Assembly (NCBI RefSeq): GCF_025200715.1
Contig: NZ_CP104143.1
Span: 3,103,501-3,167,500 of the forward strand
Length of the DNA stretch: 64,000 bases
Direction of reading: 5' to 3'
Source of the DNA: Rhizobium sullae
GTDB lineage: Bacteria > Pseudomonadota > Alphaproteobacteria > Rhizobiales > Rhizobiaceae
The notes under the pieces were generated by a model that saw only the letters and a program-made list of their open reading frames with translations, made no database searches and was not told the origin of the DNA. The first letter of the stretch is position 1, and every line of letters starts with the position of its first letter. Positions 36,247 to 45,497 of the stretch are shown here, piece by piece. The position numbers were made by a program, and so were the translations under genes.

Positions 36247-38007
36247 ATGCGTGATACGGTTCAAAATGAGACAAGAAGCAAGGGGCGAACCGAGGGAGGC
36301 CAAAAACAAGGCAGCCCAAGGTTGCTGATTCTGCAAGCAAAGCGTGTATTTTTGTCCGGGTTGCTCTATGCAACTGCACTAAGCGTGTGTATGAACATAT
36401 TACAACTGACGATGCCCCTGTTCATGCTGCAAGTTCATGAAAGGGTACTCAACAGTCAGAGCATGGACACACTTGCAATGCTCACTATCTTGGCTGTCGG
36501 CGCCCTTGTGGTGCTCGGCGTCCTGGAATTCATCCGTGCCCTCTCCTTCCAAGCCATCGGAGGCGCGCTCGTGCGTGGGCTGAACATGCCTGTCCTGGCG
36601 GCCGCCGTTCAGGCTTCTGTCGATCAGGGCCTGTCGCGCGCGACCCAGTCGCTTCGGGACATCGCAGAATTGCGAAGCTTCCTGACCTCGTCAGCGGTCA
36701 GTGCGCCCCTAGACGCTGCCTGGTCACCGATTTTCCTCGGCGCCCTTTTCCTTTTGCATCCGCTTTTTGGTCTTATCGGAGCCGTCTCCGCCGCACTGCT
36801 CATTTGCGGCGGCCTGATCACGGACATGTTGACGCATCAACTCACCAAGGAAGCGAACCAAACAAATATCGAGGCCGTGTCCAGGATCGGCGCTTCGCTG
36901 CGACATGCCGAGGCCATCGAGGCGATGGGCATGCTGCCAGCTCTGGCAAATCGTTGGCGCGCCCTTCAACTGCAGGCTCTCACCGCCTTTGAAACGAGTG
37001 GGTGCAGGAGCAAGGCGATGTCGTCCATCACCCGCAGCCTGCGCTATTCCATCCAGATCATGACCCTGGCAGCCGGCGCGTATCTGGTCCTGGAGCAGGA
37101 AGTCACGCCCGGCGCGATGATGGCATCGAGCATTCTTGTCGGGCGCCTCCTGATCCCCTTCGATTCAATTATCGAGAATTGGCGCCAATGGGTGCTGGCG
37201 ATCGCTGGCTGGCGTCGCCTCGAGGCCCTTCTCAAGGCGGATCTTGCAATCCGCCAGACGATGCCCACGCCGCATTCGTCGGGCGACATCGTGGTCGATA
37301 AGCTCGTCTACGCAGCTCCCGGGCTGGATGTGCCCATCATCAAGGGCATTTCTTTCTCCCTCAGTCCGGGCGAGGTTCTGGGCGTGATCGGTCCCTCCGC
37401 GGCCGGCAAGTCGACGCTCGCGCGGCTGCTGGTCGGCATCTTGCGCCCCACGTCCGGCGGTGTCTTCCTCGACGGCAACAATACCTATCTGTGGGAGCGT
37501 GGCTCGTTCGGTCAGGTGGTCGGATATCTGCCGCAATCCGTCTCGCTTTTGGAAGGCACCATTCGAGAAAACATTGGGCGAATGGCGGACAGCGATCCCT
37601 ACAAGGTGCTGGAGGCGGCGCGATTGGCCGACATCCACGAGATGATCGGACGCCTGCCGCTCGGTTACGACACACCCGTCGGCGACGGACATCTGACCCT
37701 TTCCGGAGGGCAGCGGCAGCGCATAGCGTTGGCGCGCTGCCTCTACAACCAGCCTCGCCTCATCGTGCTCGACGAGCCGAACGCAAACCTGGACTCGATC
37801 GGCGAGCGTGCCCTTATCCGCGCGATCCAGTGTGCGCGCGACGACGGCGCCATCGTTATCTTAATCGCTCACAGGCCAGCCATCATGCAGGTCGCCGACA
37901 AGCTGCTCGTGCTCGAAAACGGCCGCGTCACACAGTTCGGACCGCGAACGGCCGTGGTTACAACCACGATGCCGGGCGAACCACACCGCGAGGTAGCCGC
38001 GATATGA
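36247..38007 (+). CDS. Type I secretion ABC transporter (PrtD/PrsD-like)
   Basis: 586 residues. Hydrophobic segments in residues about 35-300 (FLSGLLYATALSVCMNILQL, LAMLTILAVGALVVLGVLEF, FLGALFLLHPLFGLIGAVSA) form the exporter membrane domain. The ATPase domain has Walker A GPSAAGKST, signature [18 protein letters not shown], Walker B LIVLDEPNANLD and switch His IAHRP, the sequence style of PrtD/HasD/PrsD. It exports folded or unfolded RTX proteins directly through the envelope with an HlyD-type adaptor and a TolC-like channel; the adaptor is next, the channel is not in the window. ATG at 36247 follows GAGG; the frame is open upstream to 36124 but that part has no homologous look. Confidence 0.9.
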   Translation: MRDTVQNETRSKGRTEGGQKQGSPRLLILQAKRVFLSGLLYATALSVCMNILQLTMPLFMLQVHERVLNSQSMDTLAMLTILAVGALVVLGVLEFIRALSFQAIGGALVRGLNMPVLAAAVQASVDQGLSRATQSLRDIAELRSFLTSSAVSAPLDAAWSPIFLGALFLLHPLFGLIGAVSAALLICGGLITDMLTHQLTKEANQTNIEAVSRIGASLRHAEAIEAMGMLPALANRWRALQLQALTAFETSGCRSKAMSSITRSLRYSIQIMTLAAGAYLVLEQEVTPGAMMASSILVGRLLIPFDSIIENWRQWVLAIAGWRRLEALLKADLAIRQTMPTPHSSGDIVVDKLVYAAPGLDVPIIKGISFSLSPGEVLGVIGPSAAGKSTLARLLVGILRPTSGGVFLDGNNTYLWERGSFGQVVGYLPQSVSLLEGTIRENIGRMADSDPYKVLEAARLADIHEMIGRLPLGYDTPVGDGHLTLSGGQRQRIALARCLYNQPRLIVLDEPNANLDSIGERALIRAIQCARDDGAIVILIAHRPAIMQVADKLLVLENGRVTQFGPRTAVVTTTMPGEPHREVAAI

Positions 38008-39404
38008 TTGAAAAGACCCCCCTAGCGGTCCGGCCCGATCTCGCCGAACGTCGCCTCCAGCAGCATCAGCCGGCTTCGCGGGATGTCGGCCCGTCGAACT
38101 TGGAATTCGACCGGTTTGATAACCGTTCACCGCTCCGTCGTCTTGTCGTTGCGGGGCTCGCCACGATCCTTGTGTCCTTCGGTGGATTTTTTGCCTGGGC
38201 CTTTTCGGTCGAGCTCAGCAGCGCGACGGTCGCCAACGGCACGGTCATCGTCGATTCGAAGCGAAAGTCTATCAGCCATTTCGAAGGCGGCGTGATGAGC
38301 CGACTGCTTGTTCAGGAGGGCGACAAGGTTTCCGCCGGGCAGCCCCTGATCGCGTTGGAGGATACGCGCGCCCGCTCCAGCCTGCAGTCGCTCCAAATCC
38401 GACGCATTGGCCTGATCGCGAAACTGGCGCGATTGAAAGCCGAGCAGACTGACATGCCGCAAATCAGCTTTCCGCGCGATTTGGGTGACACCCGGGACGC
38501 TACGGTCGATGACGCTGTCAAGGCGGAGACGATATTTTTCGAAAAGCGGCGCGAGACCAAGGTCGGACGCGTCGAGGTCCAGCAAAAGACCATCGAGGAG
38601 CACCTCGAACAAGCAACGTCGCTCGACATCCAGATCCAGGCGACCGACCAGCAAATCGATCTCTTCAAAGAGCACCGGACGGCGACGGAAACGTTGGTGA
38701 AAAAAGGCGCGGCACCGCGCACGCAACTCATCGAGATCGACTCCAAGCTAAGCGAGCTTGCCAGGGAACGGGGCGAACTCGTCGGCAACAAGGCCCAGGC
38801 AGAAAAAGCCGCAGCAGGAGCACAGCTTGCGCTGACCGGGATCGAAAGTGACTTTCAGTCGACGATTGCTGGCGAAATCACCACGGCACGCATCGATCTC
38901 GCGGACGTCGAAGAGCAGATCACCGCTTCGAAGGACGTACTGCGGCGCCTTGAGATTCGCTCTCCGCAGGATGGCATCATCAGCAACATCCTGCTGCGCA
39001 CCCCTGGCAGCGCGGTCACGCCCGGCCAACCGTTGCTCGAGATCGTTCCGGAAAATGAGCCACTGCTGGTCGAAATGCGCGTCAATCCTCGCGACATCGA
39101 CAGCATCGCCGTGGGCTCGCATTCGCAAGTCCGTTTGACAGCCTATAGTCAACGCTCCCGCCTGCCGATGGAAGGCACCATTACATATGTCGCCGCGGAC
39201 CAGTCGGTAGATGAAAAGTCAAACAGTGCGTTTTTCGTCGCGCGCGCCAAACTCGATCCGGCATCGCTCAAGGCAAATCCGGACGTCCGCCTCTATCCCG
39301 GCATGCCCGCCGAGGTGCTGATCGTCCACGAGTCACGCCTTGCGATCGACTACCTCACCTCTCCCGTCCTCGAGAGCTTCAATCGCGCGTTCAGGGAAGA
39401 CTAG
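38004..39404 (+). CDS. HlyD-family periplasmic adaptor of type I secretion (PrtE/PrsE-like)
   Basis: 466 residues: short cytoplasmic head, one membrane helix at about 47-66, then the lipoyl-like half motif (HFEGGVMSRLLVQEGDKVSAGQPLIALED), a long coiled-coil hairpin (residues about 130-300) and the closing beta-barrel part (LEIRSPQDGIISNILLRTPGSAVTPGQPLLEIVPE). The ATG overlaps the stop of the ABC gene (ATGA). It bridges the inner-membrane ABC protein and an outer-membrane TolC-type channel. The frame is open upstream inside the ABC gene but only the part from 38004 is adaptor-like. Confidence 0.92.
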   Translation: MIEKTPLAVRPDLAERRLQQHQPASRDVGPSNLEFDRFDNRSPLRRLVVAGLATILVSFGGFFAWAFSVELSSATVANGTVIVDSKRKSISHFEGGVMSRLLVQEGDKVSAGQPLIALEDTRARSSLQSLQIRRIGLIAKLARLKAEQTDMPQISFPRDLGDTRDATVDDAVKAETIFFEKRRETKVGRVEVQQKTIEEHLEQATSLDIQIQATDQQIDLFKEHRTATETLVKKGAAPRTQLIEIDSKLSELARERGELVGNKAQAEKAAAGAQLALTGIESDFQSTIAGEITTARIDLADVEEQITASKDVLRRLEIRSPQDGIISNILLRTPGSAVTPGQPLLEIVPENEPLLVEMRVNPRDIDSIAVGSHSQVRLTAYSQRSRLPMEGTITYVAADQSVDEKSNSAFFVARAKLDPASLKANPDVRLYPGMPAEVLIVHESRLAIDYLTSPVLESFNRAFRED

Positions 39405-39441
39405 ATTCCCAGATGAAATGGAATGCTGCATCGCAGGAATT

Positions 39442-39458
39442 GTTTCAAATTTTGAAGT
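39442..39458. promoter_or_regulatory. Candidate MarR-type operator (site C)
   Basis: GTTTCAA-ATT-TTGAAGT in the AT-rich 272-nt gap before the RTX gene. The right arm is identical to site A and five of seven bases match in the left arm. It lies 219 nt upstream of the RTX start, so it would be upstream of, or at the distal edge of, the promoter. Confidence 0.45.
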
Positions 39459-39676
39459 TATTACCAAGTAATATATATGTATATTATTTTATAATTCAGG
39501 GAACTATTGAAATAATGTGCCAATAAGACTCAATTTGGGAAATATATTTCTCAATATATGGCATTTTAGCTTCGCGATACACTTGCACTTCGTTTTTTTG
39601 CAGTGCACAGTTCAAGCGCGAAATCGTCGCACCCGGCGCCGAGACGCATCAATATCAATCCGAAGAGGAGAGGCAG

Positions 39677-40336
39677 ATGGCCACATTGGAAGGCGGAGCA
39701 TACGACGATGCACTGTTCGGCTCCCGCTTTAACGACTTCATTCGTGCCCATGGGGGCGATGATTTCGTGAGCGGCGGCAACGGGCACGACCTCGTGTTCG
39801 GTGGTGACGGAGACGACCTGCTGTTCGGCGAAAAGGGAAACGATTCCCTGTTCGGCGGAGAGGGCAATGACTTGCTGAACGGTGAAAACGGAAATGACAA
39901 CCTCGTCGGAGGCTGGGGTGATGACCTTCTGTACGGCGACAAGGGCAACGATACCCTGCTCGGCGGAGAGGGAAGCGACCTCCTGTCCGGCGGCAAGGGC
40001 GCCGACATACTTTATGGCGGTAATGGTGCCGACATCATCGATGGCGGTGCTGGCAACGACGTCCTGGCAGGCGGTGCTGGCCATGACATCTTCGTCTTCG
40101 ACGGCGGCGGCGGGAATGACGTCATCCTCGACTTTAACGCGGGCGAGGATCTGCTGCAGATCTCGAAGGGCATCAATGGCCTCGACGTGTCTTCGCCCGA
40201 AGACCTGGCCTCGCGTGTCACGCAGGTCGGCGGCAATGTCGTCGTGGATCTCGGCCATGGCGATACGCTCACATTGGTAAATGTCGATGCCGATGACATC
40301 CATGCCAATCCCGAGAACTACTTCACCGTTCACTGA
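39677..40336 (+). CDS. Small secreted RTX (hemolysin-type calcium-binding) protein
   Basis: 219 residues. About twelve tandem nonapeptide repeats of the form GGxGxDxLx fill residues 25-145 (for example GGDGDDLLFGE, GGEGNDLLNGE); these bind Ca2+ and fold as a beta roll after export. The C-terminal 70 residues (IFVFDGGGGNDVILDFNAGEDLLQI, ending FTVH) match the usual end of RTX proteins with an uncleaved C-terminal type I secretion signal. No N-terminal signal peptide. AGGAGAGG precedes the ATG. It has no catalytic domain, so it is likely an adhesin, matrix protein or scaffold, and is the obvious cargo for the exporter encoded just upstream. Confidence 0.92.
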   Translation: MATLEGGAYDDALFGSRFNDFIRAHGGDDFVSGGNGHDLVFGGDGDDLLFGEKGNDSLFGGEGNDLLNGENGNDNLVGGWGDDLLYGDKGNDTLLGGEGSDLLSGGKGADILYGGNGADIIDGGAGNDVLAGGAGHDIFVFDGGGGNDVILDFNAGEDLLQISKGINGLDVSSPEDLASRVTQVGGNVVVDLGHGDTLTLVNVDADDIHANPENYFTVH

Positions 40337-40346
40337 ATATGACTTC

Positions 40347-40378
40347 TGCGCGCCTTGCCTCCTCCCGTGGGGCGCGCA
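40347..40378 (+). other. Hairpin after the RTX gene
   Basis: TGCGCGCC (40347-40354) pairs perfectly with GGCGCGCA (40371-40378) around a 16-nt loop. It lies between the RTX stop and the next gene (40402) and has no U-tract. It may protect the RTX mRNA or reduce transcription into the glycosyltransferase genes. Confidence 0.5.
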
Positions 40379-40401
40379 ACTCCGATCCAAAGGGGTAGCG
40401 T

Positions 40402-42657
40402 GTGACGTTCCACGAAGCGATAGACGCCACTGGCGTTTTCAGAAACGCAAAGATCTTTCGGCTCGGCGCGGAGTTGGCCCTCCTTATCTGGGATCTTCCC
40501 CCGTCCCTGCCCGCCACCACAAAGTGCCTGTTGTCCATGGACCAGTCGCCAGTACCGCTCGTCAGCATGATGCTGCCGCTTGGCGACGGAAGACAACGAA
40601 TGTTCTGGGCGATGAGACCGGAAAAGCAGCCGGTGAGTGTGGGCATTTGCACGGAACACGGCAGCACCGCCGAAACCATCGTGATGCAGCCGGCGCGCAC
40701 GCTCGCGCCCCTCGATGTGGAGGCACTATTCGCGGATCTCGCGCCGGATGCCCGCATCAAGTTTGTCAACAACCTGCTGACCGTGTGGCGAAGCGCCTTC
40801 CGCATCGCCAGCGACCATCTTTTCACCATGGTGGTCGAAGACGCCCTTCACGCGCTCGTGCCCGAACCGCAGGCAGCCAGCATCGTCTGCCAGATTGCGC
40901 AAGGATGCCATCTGATTGAGACGGCCATCAATCCGGATCTGGGCGATATCACATCGGTCTATGCGATCGGTGCAGCTTCGATTACACGCATGGTCGTAAG
41001 GCTTGTCCTTGGACGCAACGCGAAAAACGCCCTGCAATCGTGCCATTTCATCGCAGAGGCGCCTTCCCCTTCCCCTCCGTTTCTCATCGTGCTCCTGAGC
41101 AAGAATGGCATCGCCATTCGCCAGCTTGCTCACGGCAAGCCTCGCCATCCCAACCTTCAGAGTTGGTGGGGCAAAAACCCCGAGGCGGTGGAACTGCGCG
41201 AAATGATTGTCCGTCGACTCGCCACGTTGCCGGAAAGCGGCGCCGCCACGGCGATCGACCTTCAAGTTCGTGCACCACTGGCGACAAGTCGGATTGCCAA
41301 GTCATCGATGCATCCGTCCGGTGAGGTCGATCTCGCTCTGGCGCTCGACGACGGTCTGCTGGCCGGCGGCTGGTTCCACGCGCCGTCATCCGCGTTCGCC
41401 GGCATCGACTACGTCAAGGAGGACGGCACGGCCGTGCCGCTCGACGGCAACAGCTACGAATTCCCGGCATGGGCGCAAGGGAAGGATGAGAAGAGTAAGA
41501 CCGATGTGACCGGTTTCGTTGCCTGGGTCCCGCTGTCGGAATCCCCTGGGCCGCTCCTGCAACCGCGATTTCAGATGCGCCTTGCTTCGGGAGCGGTCAG
41601 GCCGCTGATACCGACGCCGCAGCCTTTCGAGCCCGCGACACAACGAAACCATGTCCTGCGCGCCGTGCCACCACAGCATGCGGTCGACAGTGCCTTCCGC
41701 ACGATCCTCGCGCCCGCCCTGCAGGACATAGAACGGCGATTGGGCAAGATCATAGAGGTCGATTCCGCGAAGGACTACAGCCTGTCCGAAACCACACCCC
41801 TCGTTTCGATTGTCGTACCCCTCTACAAGGTTCTCGATTTCCTGCGCTTCCAACTGTCGGGAATGGCCACCGATCCGTGGCTCGTCGCCAATGCCGAGAT
41901 CATCTTTGTCCTCGATTCACCGGAAATCCAGGATGAGACGGAGCACCTGCTGGGCGGCCTGCACCTCCTGCACGGGCTGCCGATGAAGCTGGTCGTCATG
42001 AACCGCAACAGCGGCTACGCGCGCGCCTGCAATGCCGGCGCACGTTTTGCCCGCGGCGCCATTCTGGTCATGCTCAATTCGGATGTGGTGCCAAAGGGAC
42101 CAGGTTGGCTTCAGGTGCTGTCGCGGCCGCTGCTGGAAAACAGCAGGCTGGGCGCCATCGGCCCGAAACTGCTCTTCGAAGACGGATCGCTGCAGCATGC
42201 CGGCCTCTATTTTGGCCGCGACCAGCGCGGGATCTGGTTGAACCACCATTTCAACAAGGGCATGCCCGGCGACTATGCTCCCGCCCAACAAGCCCGCGAG
42301 GTTCCCGGCGTCACCGGCGCCTGCCTCGTGACCCGCAGGGCCATCTACGAGCGTGTCGGCGGGTTCACCGAGGACTACGTGATCGGCGACTACGAGGACA
42401 GTGACCTCTGCCTCAAGATCCGCCGTCTCGGGCTCCAGATCGCCTATGAGCCGGCCGCGTGCCTGTATCATTTCGAGCGCCGCTCGATCCGCCGTAGCCA
42501 GGACTATATGCGCGGCGTTGCCAGCCAATACAATTCATGGCTGCACACGCAACGCTGGGAAGACGACATCACCGACTTGATGGCGAACCAATTCGGCAGA
42601 GATCAAGATCGCCCCGCCGCCACAAATGCGAAAATCCGGGAAAGGAACGCAGCGTGA
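40402..42657 (+). CDS. Large glycosyltransferase, accessory N-terminus plus GT2 domain
   Basis: 751 residues, GTG start with AGGGG upstream. Residues 1-300 have no recognised family. Residues about 305-395 (HPSGEVDLALALDDGLLAGGWF ... VTGFVAWVPL) resemble the beta-sandwich module also seen in the products at 44749 and 45498. Residues about 465-720 are a family-2 GT-A domain: VSIVVPLYKVLDFLRFQL, NRNSGYARACNAGARFARG, MLNSDVVPKGPGWLQVL with the acidic metal motif, PGVTGACLVTRRAIYERVGGF, DYEDSDLCLKIRRLG. This is the rhamnosyltransferase/WcaA style. It overlaps the methyltransferase gene by 4 nt (GTGA). Confidence 0.88.
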   Translation: MTFHEAIDATGVFRNAKIFRLGAELALLIWDLPPSLPATTKCLLSMDQSPVPLVSMMLPLGDGRQRMFWAMRPEKQPVSVGICTEHGSTAETIVMQPARTLAPLDVEALFADLAPDARIKFVNNLLTVWRSAFRIASDHLFTMVVEDALHALVPEPQAASIVCQIAQGCHLIETAINPDLGDITSVYAIGAASITRMVVRLVLGRNAKNALQSCHFIAEAPSPSPPFLIVLLSKNGIAIRQLAHGKPRHPNLQSWWGKNPEAVELREMIVRRLATLPESGAATAIDLQVRAPLATSRIAKSSMHPSGEVDLALALDDGLLAGGWFHAPSSAFAGIDYVKEDGTAVPLDGNSYEFPAWAQGKDEKSKTDVTGFVAWVPLSESPGPLLQPRFQMRLASGAVRPLIPTPQPFEPATQRNHVLRAVPPQHAVDSAFRTILAPALQDIERRLGKIIEVDSAKDYSLSETTPLVSIVVPLYKVLDFLRFQLSGMATDPWLVANAEIIFVLDSPEIQDETEHLLGGLHLLHGLPMKLVVMNRNSGYARACNAGARFARGAILVMLNSDVVPKGPGWLQVLSRPLLENSRLGAIGPKLLFEDGSLQHAGLYFGRDQRGIWLNHHFNKGMPGDYAPAQQAREVPGVTGACLVTRRAIYERVGGFTEDYVIGDYEDSDLCLKIRRLGLQIAYEPAACLYHFERRSIRRSQDYMRGVASQYNSWLHTQRWEDDITDLMANQFGRDQDRPAATNAKIRERNAA

Positions 42658-43493
42658 CACAGGTAGCACTCGTGCACCCTCCCAAGCCGACTCGACTGGT
42701 CGATGAGGATCGTGTTCGCTGGCTGCTTGAAGCCGTTCGGGGCAACCGTTTTCTGCCGCAGCCGGAACCCACCAATGTCTTCGTGGGTGACGGTGATTTT
42801 CGTGCGATAGGCGCGGAATTCCTCGGGCACTTCATCCGTATCGGCGGCCTGCGCGAAGAGGCCCGCGTGCTCGATATCGGCTGCGGTATCGGCCGGATGG
42901 CCGTGCCGCTTACCCAGTATCTCGATCCGCAAACGAGCCGCTACGATGGCATCGATCCGGTCGAGGGCGGCATCGACTGGTGTCAGCGGACGATCACTCC
43001 CGCCTACTCCAATTTCGCCTTCCAGCGACTGGATATCGCGCACGAGCTCTACAATCCAAATGGCAAGGTCAGCGGCAAGGCCCTGAGGCTTCCCTTTCCG
43101 GATCACCATTTCGACTTCGTCATCATGACGTCCTTGGTCACTCATCTGCCGCCCGCGGAGGTCCTTGTCTACCTCGCTGAGGTCCGCAGAACCCTGTCAC
43201 CCGGCGGGCGCCTGTTCATGACCGCCTTCGTGGTCGACCGGATCGCGGCGGCAAACGAACATGGGCGGCGCGATCCGCGTCTCGCCTTCCGCCGCTATGG
43301 CGAAAGCCCATGCTGGTTCGTACCCAACCAGCCACCGCTTGCCGCGGTCGGTTTCGAAGACGGCTTTCTGGACAAGGCGCTCGAACGGGCCGGCCTCTCC
43401 GTCGCTCTGAAATCGCTTGGCCATTGGCGCGGCACCAATGCGGGCCACCATCAGGACTTCATCGTGGCAAAGCGCCGGGTAAACGGTCGATGA
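42654..43493 (+). CDS. Class I SAM-dependent methyltransferase
   Basis: 279 residues, GTG start overlapping the previous stop, AAAGGA upstream. Motif I is VLDIGCGIGRMAVPL (SAM-binding Gly-rich loop); the acidic residue at the end of strand 2 (YDGIDPVEGG), motif III-like FDFVIMTSLVTHLPP and LSPGGRLFMTAFV follow. It probably O-methylates a sugar of the glycan made by the neighbouring transferases. It overlaps the next glycosyltransferase gene by 4 nt. Confidence 0.9.
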   Translation: MTQVALVHPPKPTRLVDEDRVRWLLEAVRGNRFLPQPEPTNVFVGDGDFRAIGAEFLGHFIRIGGLREEARVLDIGCGIGRMAVPLTQYLDPQTSRYDGIDPVEGGIDWCQRTITPAYSNFAFQRLDIAHELYNPNGKVSGKALRLPFPDHHFDFVIMTSLVTHLPPAEVLVYLAEVRRTLSPGGRLFMTAFVVDRIAAANEHGRRDPRLAFRRYGESPCWFVPNQPPLAAVGFEDGFLDKALERAGLSVALKSLGHWRGTNAGHHQDFIVAKRRVNGR

Positions 43494-44752
43494 GCAAGCG
43501 CATTCTGGTGGCAGCCCACAACCATCCGTCCCTTCACCCGGGTGGAACGGAAATATTTGCTCACGACTTGTTTCGTGCCTACCAGCGCGAGGGGCACGAA
43601 GCCCTGTTTCTCGGTGCCACGAACCAAATCCATCGCGAAGCCAGACCAGGCACGAGCTTCCAGAGCATCGGCTCGGCGGGAGACGAAATCCTGCTGTGGT
43701 CCGGACATTTCGACCGCTTCTTCATGAGCCAAATCGACCTCTATGGTGTTGTGCCGGATATAGCGGAACTGCTGCGCGATTTCCGGCCGGATGTCGTTCA
43801 TCTCCATCACATGCTGCTGCTTGGCGCCGAATTCCCCCACATCGTCCGCCGTACCTTGCCCGACTGCCAGATCGTCATGACACTCCACGACTACTACCCC
43901 ATCTGCCACCATGACGGCCTGATGGTGCGCACTGGCAGCAAGGAGCTTTGTCACCAGGCCAGCCCGGACCGCTGCCATGGCTGCTTCAATAACATTCCGC
44001 TCGATCGCTTTGCCTTGCGCGAACGCCACCTGAAGGCCCTGTTGAGCACGGTTGACCACTTCGTCTCGCCAAGCGCCTTTTTGCGGGATCGCTTCGTGCA
44101 GTGGGGACTGGACGAAGATACGATCAGCGTCATTCCCAATGGCATCCCCGCCCGCAAAGCCAGCGTACGAAGAGATCTGCTCCAGGGCGGGAAGCCGGTC
44201 TTCGGATATTTCGGCAATCTCAACCCCTGGAAAGGGGTGACGGTATTGCTCGAGGCGGCGCGTCAGCTTCTGGCCGACGGCCTTGATTTCGAACTCCGCG
44301 TCCATGGCGGAGCGCCCTTCCAGAGCGAGGCCTTCGTCGATGAGATCAATCGGCGCTTTACCGAAACGTCAGAATCCGTGCAGTCCCGAGGACCCTATCG
44401 ACGCGAAGATATTGGCGATCTCGTGGCCGCGGTCGATTGCACCATAGTTCCTTCCGTCTGGTGGGAGAACGCGCCGCTTGTCATTCAGGAAGCCCAGGCT
44501 CAAGGCCGCCCGGTCATCGCCAGCAACATCGGGGGAATGGCTGAAATGATCGAGCATGGCGTCAACGGCCTGACAGTTCCACCCAATGATCCCCGAGCGC
44601 TCGCCGCGGCGATGCGGAACATGGCGGAAGAGCCGAACCTGCTGCGCCAGCTCTCCGAAAACGCCCGCAAGCCCGACGACATCGACACGACCGCCCGCCG
44701 CTACCTCAAGCGGATGGAGACGGCACCGGTTCAGGCACAGGAGAGCTTATGA
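43490..44752 (+). CDS. Glycosyltransferase family 4
   Basis: 420 residues, ATG overlapping the previous stop (ATGA). GT-B signature: NHPSLHPGGTEIFAHDLFRAYQREGH at the start, PDVVHLHHMLLLG, TLHDYYPICHHDGLMV, FGYFGNLNPWKGVTVLLEAA, VPSVWWENAPLVIQEAQAQGRPVIAS with the donor-binding Glu pair. A Cys cluster (ELCHQASPDRCHGCF) is conserved with the product at 47732, its paralogue. Such CxxC pairs in GT4 enzymes may hold zinc or a disulfide. Confidence 0.92.
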   Translation: MSKRILVAAHNHPSLHPGGTEIFAHDLFRAYQREGHEALFLGATNQIHREARPGTSFQSIGSAGDEILLWSGHFDRFFMSQIDLYGVVPDIAELLRDFRPDVVHLHHMLLLGAEFPHIVRRTLPDCQIVMTLHDYYPICHHDGLMVRTGSKELCHQASPDRCHGCFNNIPLDRFALRERHLKALLSTVDHFVSPSAFLRDRFVQWGLDEDTISVIPNGIPARKASVRRDLLQGGKPVFGYFGNLNPWKGVTVLLEAARQLLADGLDFELRVHGGAPFQSEAFVDEINRRFTETSESVQSRGPYRREDIGDLVAAVDCTIVPSVWWENAPLVIQEAQAQGRPVIASNIGGMAEMIEHGVNGLTVPPNDPRALAAAMRNMAEEPNLLRQLSENARKPDDIDTTARRYLKRMETAPVQAQESL

Positions 44753-45480
44753 TTAGTCCCGCTGAACGACCGGATGCCGCATCCGAACAGGACAACGCCA
44801 AGCCGATGAACGGCCGGGTGGATGCCGTTGACATGGGCAGGGTCTTCGGCTGGGCATTCGACCCGATGGCGCCGGATCAACGGCTGACCATTCGTGTCCT
44901 CCTCGATGGCAAGGTGATTGCCGAGACTGTTGCCGACCGCAATCGTCCCGACCTACGGCGCAACGGCATCGGCGACGGCAAACACGCATTTGAAATCGCG
45001 CTGCCCGATCCCCTCCAGTCTCGGGCGAACGATATTGTCGTCATGGCGCGAAATGGAAGCGGTTCCGAGCAGGCCCTGCGCGTTCCCCAGCCAAACGAGC
45101 AGGCGGCCGAGGCTCTTATCGCCGCACCGCTGGCGAAAGTGCTCGATAAGCTCGATTTGCTGATGGCGGCGCAGCGGCAGTTGCAGGTCTCACAGCGCTC
45201 GCTGCAGCGCACACCGGAAATCGATGCCGACAAGACCGAGACCGCCGGCCTCACCGATGTCAGCAACGCGGTCGAAAGCCTCAAGGTGGATATCAGCCAA
45301 CGGCTGAATGATCTCGATGTCCACCTGATGCGGCTGGATGGGGTTGTGGCAGGAATGGAGAAGAATCTGAATACGGTGCGAAAGCGTGCGAACGGCGAAA
45401 TAAAGCCCCTGCTGCTGCTGCTGTTCGTTCTCGTGGGATTTGCAGCGGGCGCCAGCCTTACGCTGGTTGCCAGAATCTGA
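44749..45480 (+). CDS. Single-span membrane protein with GWAFDP-type beta-sandwich module
   Basis: 243 residues, ATG overlapping the previous stop. Residues about 20-85 form a module with the pattern GRVFGWAFDP...LTIRVLLDGKVIAETVADRNRPDL ... GIGDGKHAFEIALP, which I recognise as common in rhizobial and rhodobacterial glycosyltransferase operons. Residues about 130-215 are helical, likely coiled coil, and the protein ends in one membrane helix (LLLLLFVLVGFAAGASLTLV). It could hold the cytoplasmic glycosyltransferases at the membrane; this is inference. No enzymatic motif. Confidence 0.78.
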   Translation: MISPAERPDAASEQDNAKPMNGRVDAVDMGRVFGWAFDPMAPDQRLTIRVLLDGKVIAETVADRNRPDLRRNGIGDGKHAFEIALPDPLQSRANDIVVMARNGSGSEQALRVPQPNEQAAEALIAAPLAKVLDKLDLLMAAQRQLQVSQRSLQRTPEIDADKTETAGLTDVSNAVESLKVDISQRLNDLDVHLMRLDGVVAGMEKNLNTVRKRANGEIKPLLLLLFVLVGFAAGASLTLVARI

Positions 45481-45497
45481 TCCAGGGAGGGTAAAGC

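Noticed and set aside
39677..40336. CRISPR-like or satellite repeat array
   Set aside because: The periodic 27-nt pattern is the coding sequence of RTX nonapeptide repeats, with diverged copies and no spacers.
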